Assembly: GCA_001600095.1 (NCBI GenBank)
Contig: BCIX01000002.1
Coordinates: 1,984,001 to 2,048,000 of the forward strand
From: Bullera alba
Taxonomy: Eukaryota; Basidiomycota; Tremellomycetes; Tremellales; Bulleraceae
DNA: 64,000 nucleotides
Reading direction: 5' to 3'
Positions within the stretch are counted from its first letter, which is position 1, and each line of letters opens with the position of its first letter. The notes under the pieces were generated by a model, which saw only the letters and a program-made list of their open reading frames with translations, did not search any database and had not been told where the DNA came from. The position numbers and the translations under genes are program-made. Positions 1-12,099 of this stretch are shown piece by piece.

Positions 1-277
1 GGACGTTCGGATCATAAACTGGTTGAATCGCACCCCCTTCTTCCTCATCAACACCATCAACATCGATCGCGCATCACTCATATAAACAAAGCTCTGTGGC
101 CCTTTGGACGATCTTTCTTCCCCACCCCGGTTCAATTCGCCTGTGCACTATCTCACTCTCGACAATCCTGATCACAGGTTCAACCCCGCTCTCATTCCTC
201 GTCGATCCTCAACCCTCATCTCTCCCCGTCTCATAGCACACCCCGATGGTTCCCCGTTCCAGGCCAACGACTATAAT

Positions 278-1338
278 ATGAACCTAGGTACTGTCCCCCA
301 CGCGGAGCTGGGCAGGTGAGTGCCTCGAGATGGCTACCGGAAGACCGTTTTGACACCCGTCTCAGGACCTACCGTATCACACCCATACAACAGCCCGAGC
401 GCTCGGCAGCGTTCCTTGGGTCCTACCTCTCCCGACTCCCACTGGCACCACCGTTGATCCTGCAGCTGGATTGCTGGGACGCTGATGGCCAGCTCATCAT
501 CCCGTAAGTGAGGACCTAGCAGTCCGAGCGTCGCTCGCGACAGTGTGCAGATCGTCTTCAACTTGTCCACGAGCTGACTGATGCCTTGTCTCTCCATTCC
601 CTCCTTTTCGGGCTGGTTTCATCTTGCTTTTGTGTTCGCACTCGCATGTTGAATACCCCGCCATCCTTTCCGAATGGACTGGTCCTTTGTCGATTGCATC
701 TCGGTGTTACTTGCCATTCCTTTCCGGACTCCCTTCTTCTCGTCCGTCTCTACGGCCTTGGTATATCCGACCGATTTTCCTTCACTCGCCCTACTTTTAA
801 CTTTGGTCGACTCGACTCGCCGTACTCCACTTGGCTTTGGTTGTCTACAGTTACGACGAGCTCTCCTTCCTAGTTTGCCACCTCTCTCTCCTGACGCCCG
901 ACGGCGAAGACGCGACGATGATGCAAACTCCTGCTGGCGAAGTGGTTTCGATGCTGTACGGCACGTTGGTCGCCGCGCCGGCCGAGATGCAAGACCAGTC
1001 AGGCGCAGCTGGGACCTATCTTTGTTTCCCAGACGTCTCGATACGGCACGTCGGCCGGTTCAAGCTGAAAGCAAGTCTGTTGCGAATAACGGGGTGAGTG
1101 GATTCATAATCGTGGGCGCCGTCGGCTAACGTGGATAGTGGTCAACCACTGGATACGGCGATAACGGGGGAATTTGAGATCGTCGAGACTGGTGGATATG
1201 TCGCACCAGGTATGTAGACTTTCGAGTCAGTACTTTCGATATGCTGGCTGACTATGCGCTCTAGCCATCACACCGTTGACCCGGCACTTTGACTCTCAAG
1301 CTGTCGTTCGGTTTGGATTGCCCCGGTCAGAATGGTGA
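278..1338 (+). CDS. Velvet-domain transcription factor (VosA/VelB-type)
   Basis: Velvet factors are fungal NF-kB-fold DNA-binding regulators of development, light response and secondary metabolism that act in the nucleus as homo- or heterodimers. Proposed exons are 278-315, 366-503, 851-1093, 1139-1209 and 1265-1338; the phases close to 187 aa. The hallmark RTYRITPIQQPER motif starts at about residue 13. It is followed by PPLILQLDCW, then the central block GEVVSMLYGTLVAAP...GTYLCFPDVSIRHVGRFKLKASLLRI at about residues 80-130, and the end TPLTRHFDSQAVVRFG, which covers the whole velvet domain. Intron 2 (347 nt) is much longer than the usual ~50 nt here. The start is uncertain: ATG 278 is the first in-frame ATG, but the frame is open back to position 86 with coding-like sequence, so an upstream exon outside the window is possible. 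The family call is firm; the subfamily is not resolved. Confidence 0.85.
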
Positions 1339-1953
1339 TCTCTCGAGCCGGCCCGATCTCCAACATTTCGAACATCTACAATGACTCGACATCAGATCTT
1401 CCCCATCGGTTGCGCTGCCTCGCTGTAACTCTAGGTTGTACACTAGACAGCTTCATCACATATCCAGCACAAACACGATGATCTTGGGTATAGTAAATCG
1501 AGGAAAGCCACCATCTAATGGTCTGGACTTTGGCGATTGTAACATCAGTACAAACATTATAGTCCATGCCCGGGCTGCTCCGTAGCAGAGTAGAATAGAG
1601 TGGGATGCCAACACGGACATCTTGCACATGTAATTCATACAGATAGCATCTAGCGATGCCTCGGCCGACAGTGGAGCCCGTGGCAGGGGATACGCGCGGG
1701 CAAGTTGTCTTCTCGTCTTGTCGGACATTCCAAGTCGCTTGTGGTTTGCTTGAAATTCAGCAACTACGGTGGCGGCGAGTGTTACCCGTGGCCAAGGTAG
1801 CGGGGACAAAGCCGCCAGTCTGACCATTCGACCCTTGTCGCCCCGGTTGTTGTGATAGATGGACAGTCTCAAACTCCTCCATTAGTCATCTTGGGGTCGT
1901 TTGCCATTCCGCCTGGTTGATTAATGTCCTCGCCCAGCAGCGTCTTATCCCCT
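1339..1953. other. Convergent intergenic region, no gene seen
   Basis: This 615-bp region lies between the 3' ends of the velvet gene and the small gene on the minus strand. A 138-codon open frame on the minus strand (1456-1872) has no recognisable motif and no supporting splice sites, so I do not call it. No tRNA or repeat was recognised. Confidence 0.5.
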
Positions 1954-2268
1954 TTACACCCGTCTCCCCTGTCTCGGTAACTCCTCCATGCCCAATCGCC
2001 GCCGTTGATCCATGACTTGATCGTACATCTTCTCGCGCTCAGCAACCGCGTTCCTCCTGGCACTGCCTATTGACGAGTAGATGAACGATACTATTTGAAA
2101 CCTCGTCAGCACATGTAGTGAGGGGTGGCGGGAGTGAGACTAACTCAATCCGACGGCAGCGCCGAATGCGCCAACTCTGCAGCATCGATCAGCAGATAGT
2201 CACAGGATCGATTGCAGATTGGTCAGGACGTACGGCATGATGAAGTCTCGTCTGCGTATGGGAGGCAT
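1954..2268 (-). CDS. Small predicted protein, three exons, unknown function
   Basis: Three short exons on the minus strand (2234-2268, 2145-2176, 1954-2066) join through good signals. The donors are GTACGT and GTTAGT, the acceptors are GCAG and ATAG, and there is a CTGAT branch-like sequence. The phases are consistent (35+32+113 = 180 nt) and give a 59-aa protein. It begins MPPIRRRDFIM, continues with a short glycine/alanine-rich hydrophobic stretch (about residues 9-23) and ends in a strongly basic, probably helical tail (AEREKMYDQVMDQRRRLG). That shape would suit a small inner-membrane or mitochondrial protein, but I recognise no family and assign no function. The exact phase closure over three small exons is the main argument that it is real. 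Confidence 0.45.
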
Positions 2269-2615
2269 ATTGGCGGCAGTGAATGGGGATTCTTGCCACA
2301 GTTTCTGTCTCTGATTGCAACACAAGCAGCAAGAGACAGTAGCAAGACCGGCGACATCGCAGGACATGGGACCGGATCGACCGGATCATCCAACTATGCA
2401 TACCGTGGGAAACCCAGGGTTGAGTGATTGGCGACTGATTTTCGGTGCCTGCCTTTGGAGTTTGGATCAACTTGACAACAACAAACGCAGAGACCAAGCA
2501 ACTCAACCCTCCAACATGAGATAGGATAAACACACCACTACAGTCTTGCGAACCTCTCATCACCGGTATCCATGTATAGCAGGTAGGCAAGTGAAGTATC
2601 TTGGTTCAGTATACA
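2269..2615. other. Divergent promoter region
   Basis: This 347-bp region lies between the small minus-strand gene and the SAP-domain gene on the plus strand. Open frames here are short and not gene-like. No clear TATA box was seen. Confidence 0.4.
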
Positions 2616-5600
2616 ATGGCGGAAGAGATCCTCTACAAGTGAGTCGAGATGGCTGTTGATGTGTCTCATTTTTGTCAGCGTTGACCAACTTACAGCTCAC
2701 CGGCGCTACATGCTCTGAAGCGACATCAACTAGTCTCCCTCTCGAAGCGATATGGCCTCAAGGCGAACGGCAAGGTCGGTCGTGCTGCGGACGTAGGCGA
2801 GGATTACGCTGATCGACATCATCAGAACACTGAGCTCATTGATCGTTTGAAAGAATGTAGGTACCAGAAGTGATCATCCCTTTTCTGGCCTTCCGGCAAT
2901 GGTGTAGCTACGGTGCATAGCGAAATCCTATCATTAGCTAACAACTTCATCCTCCAGACGCGTCGTCTCTGACACCCTCGAAGCAAATGACTCTACCTCT
3001 CCCTACCGTCACCCCCGGTCGAGCGTTGTATGACTTTGGAATCGATTCTCCAGCTCCCTCTCGCACCCTACAGCCCAATACCCAGCTTAGGTTGAGTGAC
3101 GCAGAAGCATCGACTGCCCGAGCAAGAGCGGCTGCTCGACTTAGTGACACATGGTCGGTACTTTCCGACAGCGGGGCCAGTATGATTTCGCCAGACAAGC
3201 GAGGCATGACAAAGTCCAGCAGTGTCAGCTCATGGAAGTCGGCCAACAACGGAGAATCTCTGACCGACTTTGGTGGTGAGTCCTCATCAATCCTTCTCCT
3301 GGTCATCAGCTGAGTTGATCTGATCAGTCCCGATGGGCGAAGGATCGGGGATTACACGATCAAAATCATCCTCGGTCAAATCTCTTGCTGTATCACTTTC
3401 CCGCCGTGCTTCCAAACACTTGATGCCTCGATCCACCTCGGCTTCCTCGCAGCTCAGCAAGATGTCAGAAAGCACCGCTCCCGCACGACCCATCACTCCA
3501 CCTGCTGATCACGAAGAGGTCATAGCGGACAACTTTCCACCTTCCCCAGCGTCTACTGTCGGGATTCCCCGCCGACACTCCAGATTGACCTTGATGGAAC
3601 GACCGAGCACTATCCGACTTTGCTCGCCTACTCCGCCAGAGTTCTCGCCTGACGTATCTATGGAAGTGGACGACTTGCCTTTCTTCAGTCCTGGGAACCC
3701 CCGGGTATCGCTGAAAGAAAGGAGATCCATGGCCCCTCTCAGCTCGCCTCACAAGTCGTCATCTGCAGCAGGGATGACTCGAAAGTCCATGCCTGCCCTC
3801 ACAAGCAGGAGCTATTCTGCTAGTGTACCCACCATATACCCACCTCTTCCGGCAGCAGTACACATCACGCCCATCCCTCCCGTCCCCCCTATTCCAGGGG
3901 CATACCAGACATCGGCGCCGCCCCCCGCAATCCCGGTGTCGGGTCCAATGCAATTTAGCTCGTCTGCCAAGTCGCCAACTGGCATGCCCTTGATTAGCAA
4001 CAATCAATTTGAAGAAGCCGGGAAAAGGTTGCTCGCGGAGATGGACGCCAAGTTGCGGGCGACGATGGGAGACAAGGCTGGTCAAGTGGGAAGCTTCGGT
4101 GAAGAACTGCTTAAAGGGAAAGGTGCCCAAGTCAATCGACTAGTCAGCGTCACTGAGGGCCTAGGCGAAGGTGGCTGGGGAATGAGCGGGTCTTTGGCGA
4201 AGAAGTACGCCGGTGGGGAGGACAGGTATGCCGACGCCCATCAAAAAGAGTTCGCAAGGTACGTTTGTCATTCCTGATTAGCACCGGAACTGTCACGCTG
4301 ACCGTGATTAAGGATGCAATCCATCGGTCAAAGCAAGAAGACCTACGGCACGACGTCTGTCATGTCCGGAGCGACAGGCGTTACTACCACACCTGGCGGT
4401 AAACGCAAGGTTTCTGAGCGTCACCAGACCATCCCCTCGGCCCCCAATGGTGCGCCTCTGACCCCGATGGCTCCAAGGATAAGCGACACCGATGACAGAG
4501 ACACCAAGCGCAAGAAGATGTCTCCAGGTCCGAACGCTCTTGGATCCCTGAGAGAGGCAGGCAAGAGCGTCATGAATCTCCTAGATGGTCAACCCAAGTC
4601 CGGATTCAAGAAGTCCCCAAAGAAGAGGCGCAACAGTGTTACTCTGAGCAGAGGTAAGCTAATATCTTTCGCTTATTGTTGCAAGTAGCTAACGTTATCA
4701 TCAGGTCGAGGTCTCGCTTCCCGATTTGGGTTGTTCAACAAAAGGAAAGAGTCAATAGGACCAAGCACTCTCCCGAAGGCAGAGTCCGAGCAACAGATCC
4801 CCAGGTCGTTCACCGGTTCATCCCTCTTACAATCCTCACTGAGCACCGTGGTACGCTCTGCGGAATTCGGCGAGCCAACATCGTCTGGTGATGGCCTTGA
4901 GGGAAGTTTGAAGCCAAAAGGCAATTCGATGGCCTCCTCGGTATCCTCCTCGAACCGGACTTCGATAGCACCGAAAGCAGTACTACGTCACCCTGGTCCA
5001 TCGGGACGGTCGACTTCCGCTCAGAGCGTCATGTCATCCAGCTCAAAGTCCACACCCAAACGCTCCAAGCTGCCGGACTTTGGATCTAGCTACAACCTCC
5101 AGCGATCAGGATCGATGTCGTCTTCAGCAGCGCTGGGGTCGCTCAACTCGATGGGTCTGCCGCAAGCTAGTTCAATGTCGTCTCGAGGTTCTGCCAACAG
5201 GAAAGCCAGTCAGATCGACCTTATCAAAACCGCTCGTCCGGCACCACTACCTCCAACGATCGAGAAAGCAGAGCCTCCAACCATGGCGACGAAGCCTTCT
5301 GCGGTCCAACCAGTGCCTATCGAGATGATCAGAGTGACCAGCCCGACTCTGAAAGCGTCAATATCCACCTCCTCGTTGCTCAAATTGCCCATCTCCGCCT
5401 CGACATCCATGCAGCCAATGGCGGGTTTCAAGCGGACTTCGACACTCTATCAACCTACTGCCTCCTCGCTGGCGAGGATGCAGGCTACAGTCAAACCCAA
5501 CCCCTCTTCTCGACCCCTACCTGCCGCTCCCGGTGCTAGTAGTACCGTACTTGGAGCATCGTCACTCAACGTCAACCCGATTGCGATTCCTACGACTCAG

Positions 5601-5930
5601 GCATCCTTGCTTAAATTCCCCTCAACGCCAAATATGCACAAAGCATTTACCGTCCAATCGAGGCAACCCCTGAAATCGGCGATGAAAGGCTCTTTGGCAC
5701 CTATACGAGGATCTCCGGCCAAAGCATCGTCTTCCACTGCCAACAGGAGCAAACTCAGAGCTAGTGGGTTATCGGCCGTCAAGTCAAAGAGTGCTCTTGC
5801 CGACGAAGGAGTCAGAGCGCGTCGAGAAGCCATTCGAGCGAAACAAGAGAGATTGGGCGAAGAAAAGGAGTTGAGGATGATGCTAGGATCGGACGTCGCA
5901 TTGGGCACCGCCGACGTGGACATGGAATAG
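2616..5930 (+). CDS. SAP-domain, Ser/Pro-rich basic protein (NuSAP-like)
   Basis: Six exons (2616-2638, 2696-2856, 2958-3275, 3328-4258, 4313-4653, 4705-5930) close to exactly 3000 nt, or 999 aa. Residues ~9-60 form a SAP-type helix-extended-helix (ALHALKRHQLVSLSKRYGLKANGK...ELIDRLKEY), a DNA/chromatin-binding module that starts at the extreme N-terminus. The rest is low-complexity Ser/Pro/Lys-rich, with repeated SxxPxx(K/R) stretches and basic clusters such as KKSPKKRRNS. It ends in a charged helix (RREAIRAKQERLGEEKE). An N-terminal SAP followed by a long basic disordered region is the architecture of animal NuSAP, a mitotic chromatin/microtubule protein. The resemblance is architectural only; DNA binding is likely, but a spindle role is inference. 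Confidence 0.75.
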
Positions 5931-6167
5931 GCGTCTGGCAGGTTGCAATACTTCTTCGCCATATGTAAAGCAAGGGGGACACAGAGCTCTTTGGGTGTTT
6001 TGAAGCCTAGGGTACCAGGAATCGAGAGTTCCGTGTAAATAGATATCATTTGTTGTGAATATTGCATGCTGGTTTCGGTGCTAGAAGGACTACTTTTTGG
6101 TGACATGTCAATGCGATATGAATCTATACCTCGCCTTCGAGCCATAATCGTCTGAGGAGCATCACCA

Positions 6168-7608
6168 TTACTTCTTCATGGCCATCTTTCGTCTCCTCGC
6201 CGCACCCGACTTTCCAAGGCCTTTCTTCTTCTTTCCCTTTCCATTCTCGCCGGCCTCAGTCTCAGTCCCATCGGCAAATTCGTCGTCGTCACCGTCTGTC
6301 TCGAGATCGGTCGTAGCGGGAGAGTCTTTGGGCGTATTGGGGATCGAGCGCCTGCTGGCTTTTCTATCCTTTTTGCTTAAGGGTGCCGAGGGATCGTAGC
6401 TGTCGACGGTATCGGAGACCTTCTCAGCCGGAGCAGTATTGTCCTGGTGCTCGTGCGGTCTTAGTGATTCTGGAATACTGTCCAGCACTGATGGAGGTAG
6501 GAACGGAGTGATTCGCCTCAGACCACTAAACACCGCGAGGAATGGCCATGTGCGGAAGTATGATGGTGGAGTAGCGAGATCAGATAGTGGAGTATAGTAT
6601 CCTTCATCATCGTGTGGCTGGATGATTTGGTCAGTGGGAGTACAGGACAAAGTGGGCTAAGACCTCTCACCAAGAACACCTTGTCATCCACCACAACGAG
6701 TTCGAGCGTTCCAGCGCCGGTGTACTCGTGACTTCCTCCTTCAGTCATGTTGACCCTGACCCGCCTGCCGACACCACTTCCACCCATGCTCTCATCCACT
6801 TTCTCGACTTTACCGGCTTTGTTCTTGAAAAGCTTGAGTGCCTCGCGGTGGAAGTAGTCGACTCGCCTGCGGTCCTTGTTGAAGTTCAACTTGAGAACCA
6901 GCAGGTGGAACAAGGAAGTTAGGAAGACGAGGAAGAGTAGAGTGTGGGTCAAGGTGGGTCGGAAGCGGGAGTAGTAGTACCCCGTTCCTCGCCAAGTCGG
7001 TACCCCATTCTTGTAGAAGAACTAGACGGGTGCATGAGATAAGCCTGTGTCATTAGAGCTCAAGGTGTTTCGACGACTCACGTTGTATCGCTCTCTCTTC
7101 TCTGGAGACCGTAGGATCTGACTGATCACACCTAATCTCGCGAACCGAGCTTGGATGTCTTTGACGCCGGGGTTCTTGTCGGGACTGAAGAATACAGGTG
7201 GTTAGCATCCGTCTGCCTTCCGTCCAACTAGCAGGTCCAAGTGAGTGAGGACTGGGAGGACCGCCTTGGTACGCACTGCAGAGCTAGGGACTTCTTCCTG
7301 TAGGCCTTGTTGATCTCGGCGGTAGAAGCGGAAGAGTCGATGTTGAGGTGCGAGTAGAAGTTGGTACCTTTGCCTTAAAAGTTCGAGTCAGCAACGTCCT
7401 GTCATGTACAGCGAGATCCTGACTCACCCTCGGCAGCCTCTAGGTCACTGACGAGGTCAAAGATCTCATAATCATCTTTGCTCCATCTAAGAACGAGCAC
7501 AGACTGTCAGCATTAAGACCCGACAGTGGTTGAGCTATACACCACTTACCCATGCACGACTGCAGATAGCACCGACACGGCGAGAAGTATCGCAAAGAGT
7601 AGTCTCAT
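6168..7608 (-). CDS. ERJ5: ER membrane J-domain co-chaperone, Erj5-like
   Basis: Six exons (7550-7608, 7428-7486, 7277-7373, 7082-7184, 6671-7021, 6168-6617) close to 372 aa. A signal peptide (MRLLFAILLAVSVLSAVVHG) is followed by a J domain at about residues 40-110. The J domain has the NFYSHLNID start, the AYRKKSLALHPDKNPG loop with the essential HPD split across an intron, and ERYNFFYKNG. A transmembrane segment (THTLLFLVFLTSLFHLLVL) follows at about 125-145, and the C-terminal tail is acidic then Lys-rich. This is the layout of fungal Erj5/DNAJC1-type proteins, which place the J domain in the ER lumen to stimulate the Hsp70 Kar2/BiP. The first in-frame ATG directly before the signal peptide was chosen as start. 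It lies 234 bp downstream of MED5 in the same direction. Confidence 0.85.
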
Positions 7609-7842
7609 TGCGATGGCTTCTCTGTTAACAGGCGGGAGAGGGGATACGAGAAAGCTGACGCTACGAAAGAGACGTGTGGAGTGAAGACGATAGGTCGCAT
7701 CTCGAATTTCGGTGTACCATTCGCGGATCGCGGTCGCGCCGACGCGCACAGTGCATTCGCGTTTCAGCACCGCCGTCATCCTCAGTCATCCTTCTATACA
7801 TCCACAATGTGTAGGACAGATAGATACAACTCCACGCTGGCT

Positions 7843-10800
7843 CTAGCTCGCCTCTTGAAGGTCTGCAAACCTGGACCAGCGATTACGAAGTTCCTCATCC
7901 CCGGCCAGAGCTCTAATCAAAGCGTCCAAGACTTGCCTCGATCGCTCGTCCATGCTCTTCGCACCTTCGGCGCGGCGTTTCCTCTTCTGCCCTTTCGTCT
8001 CGGTCGTACCCTCAACCGGTCTCCCACGCTGGTATTCCAGCTCATCCAGTAGATGATCTGAGAGCTGATCTCCCAGTGACACGTCAGTCGAGGAGGTCAG
8101 GACCAGCGTGTACTTCAGTAGTCGAGCGATTGCAGTGGTGACGCCTGGCAAATCGGTGCTTTGGGCGCATGGCCCTTGGGCGTTGAACAACCCAGGAAGA
8201 ACGGCATGTACTAGCGTGACAGCCAACGGAGGCTGTGGCTGTCGTTTGAAGGCGGATGATAAGGCTGTTATGTAAGGAAGATTGTCGCCTTGAGCAGCGA
8301 AGCCCGACCTGATGCTCTCCGACACCATAGTCAGGACAACCGCCTCCGAGCCGTCGTAAGCAATGGAAGTGTTGAGAGACTCGCTCAGAGCGCCGTAGTC
8401 GGATGCCGGAGTGGTGTTGACTCCTCGTCGATCGCTGAGCTGTGCGCGCAGGGCCACCAGGCTCGGGGGAGGTATGACTGTCATACTCAGGTAAGCGCGG
8501 AGCGATAGTCACTAGCTAGGACAACTCACCCTGCTCGACGACGATCCCAGCTTCGACCAGCTTACTGCGAATACCAACAGCGTCGAAGCCAGAGCTCTGG
8601 AACACTGGCTCAAGGCCCATGGCCGGTGACAGCAGCTTTGAAACGTCTGGACCAATCACCCTCAGAATGGTAGCGGGGATCGAGGCGCCCAAAATGAGGT
8701 TTTGAAGCACGTCGAGGTGTAAAGCCGACAGAAGCCTGTATGCGATAGTCAGATCAGTCAGATCAGTGTCTGTACCCTCCTCACGCACCCATTCCGCGCG
8801 ATTTCGCTGTTCAGCCACCCTATAATGCCAACCAAACTCCAGCTGAGCAGCGGTTGTGAGAAGTAGGAGAGGCCACTGTGCAGCTGATCCTTCTCCAAGT
8901 TTCCCGATGCAGTAGCGAGGATCGATTGCTGGATCACCCCAGCTGCAAGTCGGTAGAACAGGTTTGGTGATGTGGCTAGCAGAATCTCGTCGTCGATCCC
9001 ATCGGGGCCAAACTGCCAACTTGTCAGCTACTTCCCGCGCCTTCAGCGCCGGACCTACTCACCAAGGCTTTCACCCAGCCGTTAACGCAACCACGATGTG
9101 TCTGGTCAAGATCGCCAAGACTGACAGCGAGTCGTGCATTGGCGAGTAAGGGTGGTAGACGATTATTCTGTAGTTCAACCTCAGCCTTGCACCCAGGCCC
9201 ACAACTCTGTGACATACCTTGCAATCGGAGACGAAAGCCTCGACAAGCAGCACGCCTTCCCCGAACCTGGTCAGGCTGCCCTGAGGGTCATCCGTTCTGG
9301 ACGCCAATTCTTCTTGCTCTTGCAGAAGGTGCGACTCGAACGATCGCATCCACACTGTAGCATCGGTGACATTCCTCAGAACGCTCAACAGTGCGGGCTC
9401 GGCTGCGAGATTCGCAAAGAGATTGTCTGGAGGTGCAACCTGTGGGCATGCTCGGACAGCCTGTGCAAGGTCAGTATTGGTTGTATGCCTAGAAGCCGCA
9501 GCACTCACAGCCATGAGGTCCGAAGATAGTGACCGAGCTGCTTTGGGCGAGCACAGGACCACATGTGCAATCGATGGTAAGTGGGATTTTGATGCCGCCG
9601 ATATTTTGTCCTTCAGAAGCATCCCCTTTAGCATACTGATGATAGGCGGTGTTGAATCACGACTCACCAGCAGCGGTTCACCCAATTGATGAGACAATGC
9701 GGCAGTGGGGGATAGCTTTTCGAGACCCCGGGCTTCTAACAAGCCATTCTCCGCCAGCCTCGCAAGTAATCCATCTTGAATCGACTTAATCTCCCTGCGA
9801 CCCGGATCAGACATGTTGGAGACAATCGTGCGTTCATACTCACCATCCTTCAGGCGGCGAGTAGCCTCCAACTTCCTCATCCTGCTCTGCTTGCGAAAGC
9901 AATTCCACATGAGTGTTCTTGGCCCAGTCATTGATGGCCTGTATCTTCTCTTCCTCTTCCTTCAAGGTGGCAGCCAATATATCTGCAAGTGAGTTCTATA
10001 CACGAATCTTGACTTAGCAGTCTTGTCATCGTGAGAAGCCACCACGACACCAGACTCACCGGACATGACCAATCAGCGGTCGGAATCGACCTCCACCATT
10101 TTAGCAATGCCGGTATATGCTCGACAAAAAATATCCAGCCCCACCTGACCTCGTCAAGTTTCTGGCTTCTCAGTGCTGTATGAACGTGTATGATTGACGC
10201 TCTAAGGATTCCAGCGGTGAAGGTCTCTGAATCTGCGGTCAGGTGAGCGCCAAGGTGGATAAGATCGCGATGAGCGTGCGGGGGCGATAGGTGGTCCTTG
10301 CTCCCAGCATCCATCCCGCTCAAGTGATAGATATGCGACAAGACGTATGCCAGACTTTCGTCCGGTGACCATGACGGGTGTATTGGCGGTAGACTTGGTG
10401 TGGATACGCCGCCGGAGGTCTCCTTACCGATCGACGGTTGATTGGGATCACTGCTCGTTTGCGTATTGGTGATAACTGAGGAAATGGTGACTTGAGTCCG
10501 GGGGACATCCTGCGAAACCGCCAGATCGGCCATCAATCCGCTTAGACAGTCTCGAAGGGGTACGGACAGCGCCTCAGGCAGGCTCTGGAACAGACCGCCG
10601 GCTTCCAATCCGATATCTAGCGGCGGAGCGGGGTATGGCTGCAGTAAGGACAGGATCCGGTTGACGAGAGCGACCAATGGGCCGGTAGGGGTTGGGATGG
10701 CGCCAAAGGAGCATAAGCGTAGGAAGGGCAGCAGCAGCCCGACCGTCGATACGCTTTCTGCATTGCCGAGGGCAGAAGCGGATGTTCCGACGTTGGGGAT

Positions 10801-11335
10801 CTCGCGAGCTAGCGCTTGAGGCCGGGCCAATGTCGATGGGAGCGGATCACCGGCTTCGAGACCCGTTGGGTTTGACAATACGACATTGGCCAGCGACGTG
10901 AGCGTAGCGACAGACAGCGGATTCGGCTCAGATTGCAGGAAAAGAATCTGAATAGCTATCTCGCGGGCCGTGATAAGACCGGCGGCCAGGCATTGTTGGA
11001 GGTATCCCAGTAAAATCGCGGGTAAAGTTCGCGACGAGGCTACCGCTCGCAGTAGGGCAGCTGCAAGGCTCAAATCAGCTCGATGTGCGCAAGAACCGAG
11101 ACAGTCCGTACCAGTGACGACCTCTCTGGCATTCCCGTTCGACTGCTCATTCTCCGATTGCCAATTCTGTATCAAGCGGACGAACTGAAGTCACAATGTC
11201 AGATCCTGGCAATTCAAGCGGTCGACCGAAGCTCACTTTTCTAGAAGGGAGAGCGCGCGAAATGGCCTTCGCGATCACTTGGGCGAGGGGAAGCTCCAGA
11301 GGTCTTGTCATATCCACCGTGTCAACCTGGCCCAT
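7843..11335 (-). CDS. MED5: Mediator complex subunit 5 (Med5/Nut1)
   Basis: Nine exons (11237-11335, 10060-11184, 9844-9995, 9509-9794, 9218-9460, 9063-9167, 8789-9012, 8530-8735, 7843-8477) close to 1024 aa, close to the usual ~1000 aa of fungal Med5. The protein is almost entirely helical and Leu/Ala-rich. The diagnostic block is read from 9012 downward: NLFYRLAAGVIQQSI followed by GLSYFSQPLLSWSLVGIIGWL, matching the conserved Med5 ISYFLEPFLLPSLVGA-type motif. A basic QKRKRR cluster sits near the C-terminus. Med5 is a Mediator tail subunit linking activators to RNA polymerase II. One further short in-frame intron near 9620-9680 is possible. The intron at 9461-9508 is a multiple of three and carries a good TACTGAC branch site. 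Confidence 0.8.
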
Positions 11336-11388
11336 CACAGCTGCCGTGGTCTTGCGGTCAAAGACTCAAATTGTCTGAAGACCTGAGA

Positions 11389-11428
11389 CTTGACCGGCTT
11401 GACCCAAGCTTGACCTGGCTTCGCCTGG
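11389..11428. repeat. 10-bp-unit tandem repeat, 4 diverged copies
   Basis: CTTGACCGG, CTTGACCCAAG, CTTGACCTGG and CTTCGCCTGG follow one another with 9-11 bp spacing, upstream of MED5. Confidence 0.8.
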
Positions 11429-12069
11429 CAAGACATCGATATCGTCAGCACGTGGATGACCCGGAGCCCCAGAGTCTGCATAAGATACTTTATTTCGCCC
11501 TCCACTTCGGCCCTAGCCGGACATACACAAAACTCCGTCGTCGCCTACTGGCCATGCCGAATGACGGCATCCGCCAGATCTCTCTCGGCGGACAAGAGCA
11601 GTTCCGGGAACTTCGTGTGCAAGCCAAAGTTACGGTTTGCCCGCGGCGTACGGTGACAGGCACCTGCTCATGATCACGAAAGAGTCCGCTGCCACCGTGC
11701 CAGTAATGTGGACCTATAAGCTTACCGTGGCACGCCGCTAGCCACTGCTGCAGCCAGGTTACAGTTTGCTACAATTCAGTCGACTTTCGAGCACATCTCG
11801 TCTATCTCGTCATGCGTCAGTGATGCCTTTATCTAATTAGTCAGTGGCTTTCATTCGGTGATGAGTTGATGACAAGCTATAGCAAGCTATGACACGACAG
11901 CTGATCCCCTCGTGCCGCAGTCTGCCGCAGAGGCCAGCAGCAACGCACACAGGCAGACACAGGCGCACACAGGCGGACAGAGGCGCACAGCCGCGCACAG
12001 TCGTCACTCAATTCACTAATCAGTGGGTCCGCTGCTCTAGAGTCCAGCCCTGCAGCTTGAGCAGGGTCG

Positions 12070-12099
12070 ACACCTGTTGACACATGTTGACACCTGTCG
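12070..12099. repeat. 10-bp tandem repeat, 3 copies
   Basis: ACACCTGTTG, ACACATGTTG and ACACCTGTCG are directly adjacent. Each copy contains a CANNTG (E-box-like) hexamer in the same helical register. Further 10-bp pairs follow at 12136-12155 (GTCGAGACCT/GTCGAGACGC), 12156-12175 (AGTGGACCAG/AGTGGACCAA) and 12311-12330 (GCCACGACAG/GCCACGACTG). Confidence 0.85.

Noticed and set aside
1456..1872. 138-codon minus-strand frame
   Set aside because: No motif, atypical composition and no splice-compatible neighbours.
5597..6145. 182-codon minus-strand frame
   Set aside because: It mirrors the last exon of the SAP-domain gene and its 3' flank, with no splice logic or recognisable domain.
9620..9680. 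Additional intron in MED5 at a GTGAGT donor
   Set aside because: The first acceptor would make a 32-nt intron that breaks frame; the in-frame 42-nt option lacks a clear branch site, so it was kept as coding with a note.
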